Both the position numbers and the translations under genes were made by a program. From Pseudomonadota bacterium (lineage in GTDB: Bacteria; Pseudomonadota; Gammaproteobacteria; Burkholderiales; Rhodocyclaceae): a stretch of DNA of 35,107 bases. The notes under the pieces are model-generated. The model was not told where the DNA came from and made no database searches. It saw nothing but the letters and a program-made list of their open reading frames with translations. Below, piece by piece: positions 7,603 to 15,142 of the stretch. The first letter of the stretch is position 1. Each line of letters begins with the position of its first letter. The DNA lies in NCBI GenBank assembly GCA_018262245.1, contig JAGTRV010000011.1, forward strand, positions 1-35,107, given 5' to 3'.

Positions 7603-9921
7603 ATGAGTGAAATCGATCTGAAACGTTTCTTCCTTGAACAGGTTCGCCTGTTCGAGAACTTCCCGGCCGACAAGGTCGAGGAAATCGTCATCAAGTCCCG
7701 ACTGGCGACCTACGAGGGTAATGAGGCCATCCTCGAAACTGGCGATGAAGGCCGTTTTATCGGCGTCATGATCAGCGGCCATGCCGAGATTTCGATGACC
7801 GACAACACCGGCACCCGCGCCGTGATCACCCAGCTGGGCACCGGCGATGTCTTCGGTGTGATGTCCCTGCTGACCGGCGACCGCATCGTCGCCGACGTCA
7901 TTGCCGGTAATCGCTGCTTCGTGCTGATGATTCCGCAGGACGTCTTCAACACCCACATCCTGACCAACCCGAAGGCCGTCGGCTACCTGTCCCGCCTGCT
8001 CGCCGAGCGCACCCGCGCCATGTCGGTCGATCTGGTCACCGCCCAGGCCAACGCCATCACCCGCTCGACGGATCCCTATGCGCTGTCGCTGACCACCAAC
8101 CAGCCGGGCAAGGTCGTCGTCATCAATGTCGGCATCAGCCAGATTCATTTCGGCATCTACGACACCGAGGAAAGCGGTGCCGACGTGCACGGCATCATCG
8201 ACCACGCCGACCAGCAGGTGACCCTGATCAGCGTCATGGTTGGACCGCAGCAAAAAACCATCGAGCATGCACCCTTCAAGCTTTCCGACCTCTTCAAGGT
8301 GATGCAGGAAGCCACCGCCCTGCTCGGCGAGGCCTTCACCTTCCACCCGGAAGATGTCACCGCTATCGGCCACCGGGTCGTTCACGGCGGCAACAAGTTC
8401 TCCAGTTCGGTCGTCATCACGCCGTCCGTCATTGCCGAGATCGAGGAACTGGCGCTCTTCGCGCCGCTGCACAACCCGGCCAACGTCGCCGGCATCCGCG
8501 TCGCCATCAAGCAGTTCCCGAACGTGCCGCAGGTCGCCGTGTTCGACACTGCCTTCCATCAGACGCTGCCGCCCTACGCCTACCTCTACGGCCTGCCCTA
8601 CGACCTTTACAAGCAGCACGGCATTCGCCGCTACGGTTTCCACGGCACCTCGCACCGCTATGTATCGCTGAAAGCCGCCGAAGTCCTGAAGCGCCCGCTC
8701 GGTGAGCTGGAAATCGTCTCCTGCCACCTCGGCATTGGCGCCTCGCTGTGCGCCATCGACCATGGCCGTTCGGTCGACACCAGCATGGGCATGACCCCCA
8801 GCGATGGCCTGATCATGCCCAGCCGCTCGGGCAGCATCGACCCGGCCGTGATGATCCACCTGATGGAACAGCACAAGATGACGCCGGATCAGCTGTCCAC
8901 GCTGATCAACAGTGAAAGCGGCCTGAAGGGCATCTCCGGCATTTCCAGCGACATCCACGACATTGAGACAGCCGCCAGCGAAGGCCACCATCGCGCCCTG
9001 CTCGCCCACAAGGCCTACTGCTATCAGGTCCGCAAGAATATCGGCGCCTACGTTGCGGCCATGGGCGGTATCGATGTCCTGGCCTTCACCGGCGATGTCG
9101 GCGAAACCAGTGCCGCCGTGCGCAGCCTGGCCTGCCAGGGCCTTGGCTACATGGGCATCAAGCTCGACGAGGAAAAGAACCGCAACTTGGGCCGCATCGA
9201 TGGCTATGCCGTCATTTCGGCCGACGATTCACCAGTCACCATCCTGGTCGTCGCCAATGACGACGAGCGCCTGGTCGCCTGGGAAACGCTGCGCGCCATC
9301 GAACGTAATGCCCTGCTGCTCGCGGCCAATGCCGAAGATGCGCCAATCCCCGTTGAAATCTCCGCCCACCACGTGCATCTGTCGCAAGTCGATGTCGAAA
9401 AGCTGTTTGGCCCCGGCCACCAGCTGACGCCGATGCACGAACTGTCGCAGCCCGGCCAGTTCGCCTGCGAGGAACAAGTGCATCTGGTCGGCCCCAAGGG
9501 CCGGATCGCCAAGGTTCGCGTCCTCGGCCCGACACGCAAGGAAACCCAGGTCGAAATCGCGATGACCGAGCAGTTCAAGCTCGGCGTCCAGCCGCCGATC
9601 CGCCAGTCCGGCGACCTGACCGGCACACCTGGCGTGACGCTGGAAGGCCCGTACGGCAGCACGACCATCGAACGCGGCGTGATCTGCGCCCAGCGCCACA
9701 TCCACATGACGCCGGAAGACGCCATGCGCTTCCACGTACGTGACAATTACGTCGTTCGCGTCCGCATCGAAGGTGAGCGCCAGTTGATCTTCGGCGACGT
9801 CGTCGTCCGCGTTAACCCCGGTTTCCGCCTGGCCATGCACATCGACACCGACGAGGGCAATGCCGGCAACATCCAGACCGGCATGCTGGGTTATATCGAA
9901 GAGATCCAGAACCGGCACTAA
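7603..9921 (+). CDS. CNB-acetate kinase-PduL phosphotransacylase fusion protein
   Basis: The 772-aa protein joins three domains. Residues ~5-135 form a cyclic-nucleotide-binding-like beta-roll (GDVFGVMSLLTGDR), in which the usual cassette Glu of FGE is Val. Residues ~170-575 are an acetate/propionate-kinase domain: VVVINVG (N175), GHRVVHGG (257-263), APLHNPAN, FHGTSH (346-351), DTSMGMTPSDGL. Residues ~583-770 are a complete PduL-type phosphotransacylase, with metal-binding HVH (590-592), GHQLTPM, TPGVT and RHIHMTP (H699, H701). Together the last two could convert acyl-CoA to acyl-phosphate to acid plus ATP, or the reverse. Several kinase loops deviate: NCGSSS is NVGISQ, HLGNGGS is HLGIGAS, TRSGDIDP is SRSGSIDP, GGIGENS is GDVGETS. 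Activity or substrate may therefore differ. No frameshift or linker suggests an assembly error. Confidence 0.85.
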   Translation: MSEIDLKRFFLEQVRLFENFPADKVEEIVIKSRLATYEGNEAILETGDEGRFIGVMISGHAEISMTDNTGTRAVITQLGTGDVFGVMSLLTGDRIVADVIAGNRCFVLMIPQDVFNTHILTNPKAVGYLSRLLAERTRAMSVDLVTAQANAITRSTDPYALSLTTNQPGKVVVINVGISQIHFGIYDTEESGADVHGIIDHADQQVTLISVMVGPQQKTIEHAPFKLSDLFKVMQEATALLGEAFTFHPEDVTAIGHRVVHGGNKFSSSVVITPSVIAEIEELALFAPLHNPANVAGIRVAIKQFPNVPQVAVFDTAFHQTLPPYAYLYGLPYDLYKQHGIRRYGFHGTSHRYVSLKAAEVLKRPLGELEIVSCHLGIGASLCAIDHGRSVDTSMGMTPSDGLIMPSRSGSIDPAVMIHLMEQHKMTPDQLSTLINSESGLKGISGISSDIHDIETAASEGHHRALLAHKAYCYQVRKNIGAYVAAMGGIDVLAFTGDVGETSAAVRSLACQGLGYMGIKLDEEKNRNLGRIDGYAVISADDSPVTILVVANDDERLVAWETLRAIERNALLLAANAEDAPIPVEISAHHVHLSQVDVEKLFGPGHQLTPMHELSQPGQFACEEQVHLVGPKGRIAKVRVLGPTRKETQVEIAMTEQFKLGVQPPIRQSGDLTGTPGVTLEGPYGSTTIERGVICAQRHIHMTPEDAMRFHVRDNYVVRVRIEGERQLIFGDVVVRVNPGFRLAMHIDTDEGNAGNIQTGMLGYIEEIQNRH

Positions 9922-9941
9922 GCGACCGTTCGCTGGATAAA

Positions 9942-9975
9942 AACAAGGGGATCACCGCCAGGTTATCCCCTTGTT
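9942..9975. terminator. Bidirectional terminator
   Basis: AACAAGGGGAT (9942-9952) and ATCCCCTTGTT (9965-9975) form a perfect 11-bp stem with a 12-base loop. It is flanked by an A-rich stretch on the left and a T-rich stretch (CGTTT) on the right. It sits between convergent genes, so it can serve both. Confidence 0.75.
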
Positions 9976-9978
9976 CGT

Positions 9979-10362
9979 TTAGAGCCAGCCAAGCTGCTTA
10001 CAGGCTGCACGGACGAGAAAAAACCCAAGGCCACATACAAACAGGCCAAAGATCAGATGAAGATACTCAGCATTCATCCGATTGGCGAGAAATGCCCCCA
10101 GCCACGCCCCGATAAACATCGTTGCCGCCAGAATGATGGCCGCCCGGATGTCGACATTTCCATGTCGGTAATACTCATAGGCGGCAGCAAGACCAATGGG
10201 GGGAAGCAGTACGGCCAGGGTGGTACCGGTTGCCATGTGTTGCGAGAAGCCGGCCCAGTAAACCAGTGCGGGCACGATGATGACTCCGCCGCCAATACCA
10301 AAAATACCTGCCGCCAGACCGCCGATCAGACCAATGAATATGAATACGAGCAAGGATGGCAT
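9979..10362 (-). CDS. Half-size TauE/SafE family permease
   Basis: The 127-aa membrane protein starts at ATG 10362, preceded by AAGGA at good spacing; the track start at 10389 adds a poor N-terminus. The signature GIFGIGGGVIIVPALVY and four predicted hydrophobic segments identify one TauE/SafE (DUF81) repeat. Typical family members have ~250 aa and two such repeats, so this one probably works as a dimer. Members export sulfite, sulfonates or other organic anions across the inner membrane. The substrate here is unknown. It is convergent with the acetate-kinase fusion. Confidence 0.8.
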   Translation of the reverse strand: MPSLLVFIFIGLIGGLAAGIFGIGGGVIIVPALVYWAGFSQHMATGTTLAVLLPPIGLAAAYEYYRHGNVDIRAAIILAATMFIGAWLGAFLANRMNAEYLHLIFGLFVCGLGFFLVRAACKQLGWL

Positions 10363-10412
10363 CAGTGTTTCCTTCACGCGCCAGGACAATGGTTTGACAT
10401 CAAAAGATCAGC

Positions 10413-11765
10413 CTACTCATCAAACGACTTGAGTTTTCTCCAGAGCGACACCCTGTCGATACCCAGCATCTTTGCTGCCTGAAACTTGTTGCCGTTGCAG
10501 TGCAATAGCGCTTTCTGGATGTGCTCTTTTTCAAGCTGCTCCAAAGTCTGAAAACCGCCACTCGCCGAATCGATCGGACTCGGAGACGCTTGCTCGAACA
10601 GGTTTGCCGGCAAAAGATCCTGCTCAATGAGCTGCGTGGAACATAAAGCGATCGCCCGCTCAATGATATTTTCCAGTTCGCGAATATTGCCGGGATAGTC
10701 ATAGGCCATTAGCACGGACAGCGCCTGCGGCGAAAGACTGGGTAAAGCCTTGCCCATTCTCTGGGCGTGAGTCGCAATCAGGTGAGAAGCAAGCACAGGG
10801 ATATCCTCCTTTCGATCGCGCAGGGGTGGAATACTCAATGCCACCACATTCAGGCGAAAGTAAAGGTCCGAACGCAGGATGCCCGCAGCGACCGACTCTT
10901 CCGGATTACGATTGGTTGCCGCCAAGATCCGGAGATTTATTTTTATTGCTTGCGTACTGCCCAAGCGGAAGAATTCTCGCTCCTGCAAGACTCGCAAAAG
11001 CTTGACCTGAATGGCCGGCGGCATTTCCGTGACTTCATCGAGAAACAAGGTCCCGCCCTCAGCCGCCTCCAGCAGTCCGGTTTTCACACCAGCGGCTCCG
11101 GTAAAGGCACCCCGCTCATGGCCGAACAGTTCATTGGCCAACAATTCCTCGGACAACACACCGCAGTTGATTGCGACAAAAGGGGATGCGGATCGATCGC
11201 TGCAATCGTGCAAATAGCGGGCGATCAACTCTTTCCCGGTCCCCGTCTCGCCGTGGATCAGCACCGTGCAGTCAGTTGGTGCGACACGCCTTGCTGTGTC
11301 CAGCAGGCGCTGCATCGCCTCTGAACTCGCGATGATCCGGCGAGACATGGTGGTTTTGGCCAGCTCCTGCTTGAGCGCCAGAACTTCACTTTTAAGGCGG
11401 ACCTTCTCCAGGGCTTCGTGGACTATCTTTCGTACCTCGGCAATGCGAAAGGGCTTTTCCACATAGAAGAATGCGCCGGCTCGCATCGCCTCGACGGCGG
11501 ACCCAGCACTCGCATGCGCGGTAATCACGATTACCTCGGTATCAGCTGCCTGCGCCTTGATCTGCCTGAGCAACGCCAGACCATCCATACCCGGCATACG
11601 AATATCCGTCAGCACCAGTTGATAAGTTTGCTTGCCCAGACAAGCCGTTGCCTGCTCTCCATCGGCAGCGGCATCTACGTGCCAGCCCTCGCGCTTCAAA
11701 ACATGCACGAGATTCTGGCGGGCAATTTCTTCGTCATCGACAACCAGGATTCTTGTCTCAGACAT
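10413..11765 (-). CDS. NtrC-type sigma-54-dependent response regulator
   Basis: The 450-aa protein starts at ATG 11765, which overlaps the kinase stop by 8 bases; the track start lies inside the kinase gene. Domains: receiver (1-120; acidic pair D10-D11, phospho-acceptor D54 in LTDIRMPG, K in EKPF), AAA+ domain with Walker A GETGTGKE, GAFTGA loop for sigma-54 contact and Walker B GGTLFLDE, arginine-finger region, and a C-terminal Fis-type helix-turn-helix (KFQAAKMLGIDRVSLWRKL). It should activate sigma-54 promoters when phosphorylated by the co-transcribed kinase. A sigma-54 promoter candidate for the adjacent lipoprotein operon makes that operon the obvious target (inference). Confidence 0.92.
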   Translation of the reverse strand: MSETRILVVDDEEIARQNLVHVLKREGWHVDAAADGEQATACLGKQTYQLVLTDIRMPGMDGLALLRQIKAQAADTEVIVITAHASAGSAVEAMRAGAFFYVEKPFRIAEVRKIVHEALEKVRLKSEVLALKQELAKTTMSRRIIASSEAMQRLLDTARRVAPTDCTVLIHGETGTGKELIARYLHDCSDRSASPFVAINCGVLSEELLANELFGHERGAFTGAAGVKTGLLEAAEGGTLFLDEVTEMPPAIQVKLLRVLQEREFFRLGSTQAIKINLRILAATNRNPEESVAAGILRSDLYFRLNVVALSIPPLRDRKEDIPVLASHLIATHAQRMGKALPSLSPQALSVLMAYDYPGNIRELENIIERAIALCSTQLIEQDLLPANLFEQASPSPIDSASGGFQTLEQLEKEHIQKALLHCNGNKFQAAKMLGIDRVSLWRKLKSFDE

Positions 11766-13182
11766 CGCTTTCCCCACTTGTTTTACCTTCATCCGGTACG
11801 TGAATCCAGATTCGTGTACCGCCGCTGACGACAGATTCGGCAGCGATCGTCCCACCATGCTGCGTAACAATCTCGCTTGCCACAAAAAGACCGAGCCCTA
11901 TCCCCTTGCCTGTTGGCTTGGTTGTATAGAAAGGATCGAAGATGCGTAGTGCCGGCTCGCCGGCTATGCCTTCGCCATCATCCTCAATCTCGAAGGTGGT
12001 TCCTCTCCCTTCTGGAAACTCCTCTCGCCAGGCTCGCAACACAATATTTCCCTCGCCATGGATCGCTTCGGCAGCGTTCTTGATCACATTGATCAAGACC
12101 TGCTGGAAACGGGTACGATCAATCACGACCACGACATCTTTCGCCACCTCAAGCTTCACCACAATCGAAGCCGGAATCTGGTTGCGTAGCAAGGTCAAGG
12201 TTTCATCGAGCAGCAGGAGAACGTTCTGGCTCCTCCGCTCCAGGCTTCCACTCCCCGAATTATTGAGCAGTGCCGAAACAATGCGTTGTGAACGCATGAC
12301 CTGATCGTCAATTTGACCAAGCAAGGTACGAATCTGCTCATCAGGCAGCTCGTTCATCTCCTCCTGAAGAATTTGGCAGGATGAGGAAATATTGGAAAGC
12401 GGGTTGTTCAACTCATGCGCAACGCCTGACAACATGGTTCCCAGCGCCATCAGGCGAGAAGACCTGGCCATCGTGCTTTGTCGCGCCTCCAGTTCATGCA
12501 AGGTATCGTTGATGGATCGCGTCAGTGAGGCCATCTCATCGCCAGAATCTTCGCCTTCGAGTCTCCCCGCCTCGCCCTTGGCGATTTTTTGCAGGCTCCG
12601 CTCCAACTCACGGAGTGGCCGAACCACGCTGCGCGTCACCAGTATTCCGACCAGCAGCCCCAGGGCCAGCATCACCCAGATAATGCGCTGAAGGTTGATT
12701 TCGTGATGTCGAATGGCTTCATCGACGCGTCTCTGCGCATCGTCATCCAGGCGTTCGCCCAAGCGCAGGGCGCTGCTTCCTGCGACGAAGGTTTCTTTCA
12801 ATATTTCGGCAGACAGCCCTGGTGCAGAAAGCGCACTTTGAAAATCGAGCAATCTGTCGCGATATGTCGCGACCGAACCGACCTCTTCAGCCGACAACTC
12901 AGGCTGCTTACGTAAAAGCGCCTCGAGAAGTTGTGTTGCCTTGTTGGCCTGCTCGACAGCCTCATGAAGATCGGCCTCCTTCTTGTAAAGCAGGAAGTTC
13001 TTTTCAAGGCGCCGCGCATCTCTCAGCAAATCAAAAAACGACACGATCCCCTGACGCCTGTTCAACTCGTCTTTCAGGACGCGAAACTGGATGATCGAAG
13101 TTCCGACGAAAACAACGAACAAGAGTCCCACCACGGCATAGCCGAAAAGGATTTTAGAGTGCAGGGAGCGAAACAATTTCAT
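11758..13182 (-). CDS. Membrane sensor histidine kinase
   Basis: From the ATG at 13182 the protein is 474 aa (MKLFRSLHSKILFGYAVV). Upstream ATGs at 13191 and 13245 have no better RBS. It has one membrane helix near residues 10-30, a helical periplasmic sensor of ~140 aa rich in charged heptads, a second helix (VMLALGLLVGILV), HAMP (RPLRELERSLQKIAKGE), a dimerisation box with H256 (GVAHELNNPLSNI), and an ATPase domain (N-box NVIKNAAEA, DDGEGI, GKGIGLGLF). It forms an operon with the downstream NtrC-type regulator. The stimulus is unknown; the genes across the intergenic region suggest an envelope signal. Confidence 0.9.
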   Translation of the reverse strand: MKLFRSLHSKILFGYAVVGLLFVVFVGTSIIQFRVLKDELNRRQGIVSFFDLLRDARRLEKNFLLYKKEADLHEAVEQANKATQLLEALLRKQPELSAEEVGSVATYRDRLLDFQSALSAPGLSAEILKETFVAGSSALRLGERLDDDAQRRVDEAIRHHEINLQRIIWVMLALGLLVGILVTRSVVRPLRELERSLQKIAKGEAGRLEGEDSGDEMASLTRSINDTLHELEARQSTMARSSRLMALGTMLSGVAHELNNPLSNISSSCQILQEEMNELPDEQIRTLLGQIDDQVMRSQRIVSALLNNSGSGSLERRSQNVLLLLDETLTLLRNQIPASIVVKLEVAKDVVVVIDRTRFQQVLINVIKNAAEAIHGEGNIVLRAWREEFPEGRGTTFEIEDDGEGIAGEPALRIFDPFYTTKPTGKGIGLGLFVASEIVTQHGGTIAAESVVSGGTRIWIHVPDEGKTSGESDV

Positions 13183-13184
13183 TT

Positions 13185-13199
13185 GTTGCATTCTGAAAT
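13185..13199. promoter_or_regulatory. Imperfect dyad site 1 (GTTGCA..TGAAAT)
   Basis: GTTGCATTCTGAAAT resembles the perfect palindrome at 13295-13309 (GTTGCAA-A-TTGCAAC). It lies against the proposed kinase start, suggesting autoregulation, and 22 bp from the next copy. If the kinase starts at 13191 the site overlaps the coding region. Confidence 0.35.
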
Positions 13200-13206
13200 A
13201 TCGATG

Positions 13207-13221
13207 GTTGCAATATGAAAC
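13207..13221. promoter_or_regulatory. Imperfect dyad site 2 (GTTGCAA..ATGAAAC)
   Basis: GTTGCAATATGAAAC has 6 of 7 pairs of a GTTGCAA-N-TTGCAAC dyad allowing near matches. It is 22 bp from site 1 and 88 bp from the perfect copy, so all three are on roughly the same helix face. Confidence 0.4.
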
Positions 13222-13222
13222 A

Positions 13223-13238
13223 GTATGCAGATGCATAC
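13223..13238. repeat. Perfect inverted repeat GTATGCA-GA-TGCATAC
   Basis: A perfect 7-2-7 dyad in the kinase/lipoprotein intergenic region. It is distinct in sequence from the GTTGCAA sites, and could be an operator for a second regulator or chance. No gene lies here. Confidence 0.4.
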
Positions 13239-13294
13239 TTTTCATTGTTATTCATCTACTTATGCGCATTCTGGGCACTTCCAATCGGGACATG

Positions 13295-13309
13295 GTTGCA
13301 AATTGCAAC
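13295..13309. promoter_or_regulatory. Perfect dyad GTTGCAA-A-TTGCAAC, candidate enhancer site
   Basis: A perfect 7-1-7 palindrome about 87 bp upstream of the sigma-54 promoter candidate. This is the typical distance for an NtrC-type enhancer site, next to the gene for such a regulator. Two weaker relatives lie at 13207 and 13185. Confidence 0.55.
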
Positions 13310-13381
13310 AATTACACCTTAAACCCATCCCCCGCGCGAATCAATCGCCTTTAGGAATCAACAACTTACAAAAGAACACGA

Positions 13382-13397
13382 TGGCACACCATGTGCT
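13382..13397 (+). promoter_or_regulatory. Sigma-54 (-24/-12) promoter candidate
   Basis: TGGCACACCATGTGCT matches the TGGCACG-N4-TTGCW consensus at the whole TGGCAC block and the GC of the -12 element, with correct spacing. Predicted transcription start is near 13409, about 80 bases before the Pal-like gene. No sigma-70 promoter or strong RBS is evident. Confidence 0.6.
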
Positions 13398-13489
13398 AGC
13401 AATGAATGGTCCATGCCCACGGTCGATGGATCAAATCCTGTTCAAACCTCCGACTCTCTGCACAAACCTCATTCCAGATTGAATTCATC

Positions 13490-14017
13490 ATGTCAAAGAA
13501 AATTGCACTAGCCCTCCTTTCCTCTGCGGTCTGCCTGTTGGCCGCGTGCTCAACAACCGCTACCGCCCCCACTGAAACGACCACACCACAGAAAGCGCCG
13601 GATTCCGTTCGTCCGGTCGCCGCAGCGCCGAGTGGCCTTTCCGCAGCCGATCTGGCCGCCTTGCGCGATCCTTCCAACCCGCTTTCAAAACGCAGCATCT
13701 ACTTCGATCTCGACAGCAGTGCCATTAAGCAGGAATACCGTTCTGTCGCCGAAGCTCACGGAAAATTCCTCGCGAATAGACCCGGGGTAAAGGTGACCGT
13801 GCGCGGCAACACCGATGAGCGAGGCAGCCGTGAATACAACCTGGCGCTGGGGCAACGTCGTGCCGATGCCACCAAACAGGCACTGAGCGCCTACGGTGTT
13901 GTCAGCGACCAGATTGAAACCGTCAGCTACGGCAGCGAAAAACCGGCTGCTGAAGGCCATAACGAAGCAGCCTGGGCAAAAAATCGCCACGCGGACATTG
14001 CCTATCCTGGGGAATGA
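13490..14017 (+). CDS. Pal/OmpA-like peptidoglycan-associated lipoprotein
   Basis: The 175-aa protein starts at ATG 13490. A lipoprotein signal (MSKKIALALLSSAVCLLAAC) gives a lipidated Cys20. A Thr/Pro-rich linker is followed by an OmpA-C domain: SIYFDLDSSAI, VTVRGNTDERGSREYNLALGQRRA and the C-terminal NRHADI. These are the residues that hold diaminopimelate of peptidoglycan, so it should tether the outer membrane to the wall. No tolQRAB-ybgF genes adjoin it, so it is probably an accessory Pal paralogue rather than the Tol-Pal member. It is first of a four-gene operon behind the sigma-54 candidate. Confidence 0.85.
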   Translation: MSKKIALALLSSAVCLLAACSTTATAPTETTTPQKAPDSVRPVAAAPSGLSAADLAALRDPSNPLSKRSIYFDLDSSAIKQEYRSVAEAHGKFLANRPGVKVTVRGNTDERGSREYNLALGQRRADATKQALSAYGVVSDQIETVSYGSEKPAAEGHNEAAWAKNRHADIAYPGE

Positions 14018-14057
14018 TTTGGCAAGGCATTCAGTAGCGAAGACGGTTCTCATCACC

Positions 14058-14624
14058 TTGAAGGACCGTCTTTGCAAGGTCAAAAGCAGATTGGATGGCA
14101 GGTCAACGCCCATCGCCATCCTTCTGCTTCTGAGTGCTTGCGGCACAACGCCGCCGGCAGCAACAAATGCACCTTCGCAAAATCTCGCGACAAGCGAAGT
14201 CGCACCGCTCAATCCCCCGGATGCTGCCCGAGAGGAAGCCCCTCCACTCATTGCCGCTTCCAGGCAAGACAACATTCGTAGTGAAAAGAAATTATCCAAA
14301 AGATATATCTCGTTTGCTCCGAACGAACTGAGCCTGGACGAAGCGAACCGCAAGAAACTTCACGGCTACGCCCAAGAACTAAAAAATCGGCCCAAAACCG
14401 TGGTTGTCATCAAGGCTTTTTCCTATGGTGCCGGCAGTCGCGCCTACACATTGGCCGCCCTGGAAAATCAGCTGCGCGCAGTCTCTGGCGCACTACAAGA
14501 GTCCGGAATTCAGAAAACCCGAATTCGACAAGTGCTAATGGGGCAGCGCTTTCAGAAAAAGTTTTGCCCGACGCAAGAATGCAGCAATGGTTACCAGATA
14601 GTAGAGATCGACTGGAAAGACTGA
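14058..14624 (+). CDS. OmpA-like lipoprotein
   Basis: I start it at TTG 14058 (188 aa), giving a basic N-region, a hydrophobic stretch PIAILLLLSAC and a lipobox Cys; TTG 14091 is an alternative. The track start at 13896 lies inside the Pal gene and is unlikely. After a low-complexity Ala/Pro linker comes a diverged OmpA-C fold (RYISFAPNELSLDEANRKKL, SYGAGSRAYTLAALENQLRAV). The usual NTDxxG peptidoglycan-binding motif is degraded to FSYGAGS, so wall binding is doubtful. Two late cysteines (KFCPTQEC) could form a disulfide. It follows the Pal-like gene by 40 bases. The two are probably related by old duplication. Confidence 0.65.
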   Translation: MKDRLCKVKSRLDGRSTPIAILLLLSACGTTPPAATNAPSQNLATSEVAPLNPPDAAREEAPPLIAASRQDNIRSEKKLSKRYISFAPNELSLDEANRKKLHGYAQELKNRPKTVVVIKAFSYGAGSRAYTLAALENQLRAVSGALQESGIQKTRIRQVLMGQRFQKKFCPTQECSNGYQIVEIDWKD

Positions 14625-14626
14625 GC

Positions 14627-15142
14627 GTGTTTCAAAACCAATCCTTTCAAGTCATTCGGATAGCGACATCCTGGGCAATCAAGCTCATTTTGCTGTTCCT
14701 GGTCGGCGGAGGCATTGGCAGTATTGCGTTTGCACTAATCCCTCCCGAAGCGGCCAGCGAATTGATTACCCAAGGTTCGGATTGGCAGAGATTAAGCCCG
14801 GAGGAGCAGTTGGCGCTCGCCCCACTGGCAGAGAAATGGGCAACTTTGAATAGCTTGCAACGGGACAAATGGCGCTCGACCGCCAGAAAATTCAGTCACC
14901 TTTCTCAAAGACAAAAAGATAGATTCCATCGGCGTTTAGTGAGATGGAGCGAAGTCACCAGCGTCCAGAAAAATATCGCCAGAAGCAACTACAAAGCATT
15001 CAAAACAAAACCGGTCCAGGACAAGATGAAAGCGCTTGCCACCTGGAAAGCTCGCTCAAAATCCGGGGAAGAGGTAGCAACGCTTGAGCCAAAGCATACC
15101 GATCAGAGCATGCCCCCCCAGGAAACGGTCACCGAACAATGA
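14627..15142 (+). CDS. DUF3106-like membrane-anchored protein
   Basis: The GTG start at 14627 lies two bases after the previous stop, with GGAAAGA as RBS, giving 171 aa. One membrane helix (IKLILLFLVGGGIGSIAFALI) is followed by a helical domain with repeated 'L..L...W..L....R.KW' units (LALAPLAEKWATLNSLQRDKW, then RKFSHLSQRQKDRFHRRLVRW), the pattern of DUF3106. The tail is Gln/Glu/Thr-rich. The DUF3106 function is unknown. Its place in the operon suggests it works with the two lipoproteins at the envelope. Confidence 0.7.
   Translation: MFQNQSFQVIRIATSWAIKLILLFLVGGGIGSIAFALIPPEAASELITQGSDWQRLSPEEQLALAPLAEKWATLNSLQRDKWRSTARKFSHLSQRQKDRFHRRLVRWSEVTSVQKNIARSNYKAFKTKPVQDKMKALATWKARSKSGEEVATLEPKHTDQSMPPQETVTEQ

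Noticed and set aside
7510-9009. 499-aa minus-strand ORF
   Set aside because: Antisense shadow of the CNB-AckA-PduL gene with biased composition.
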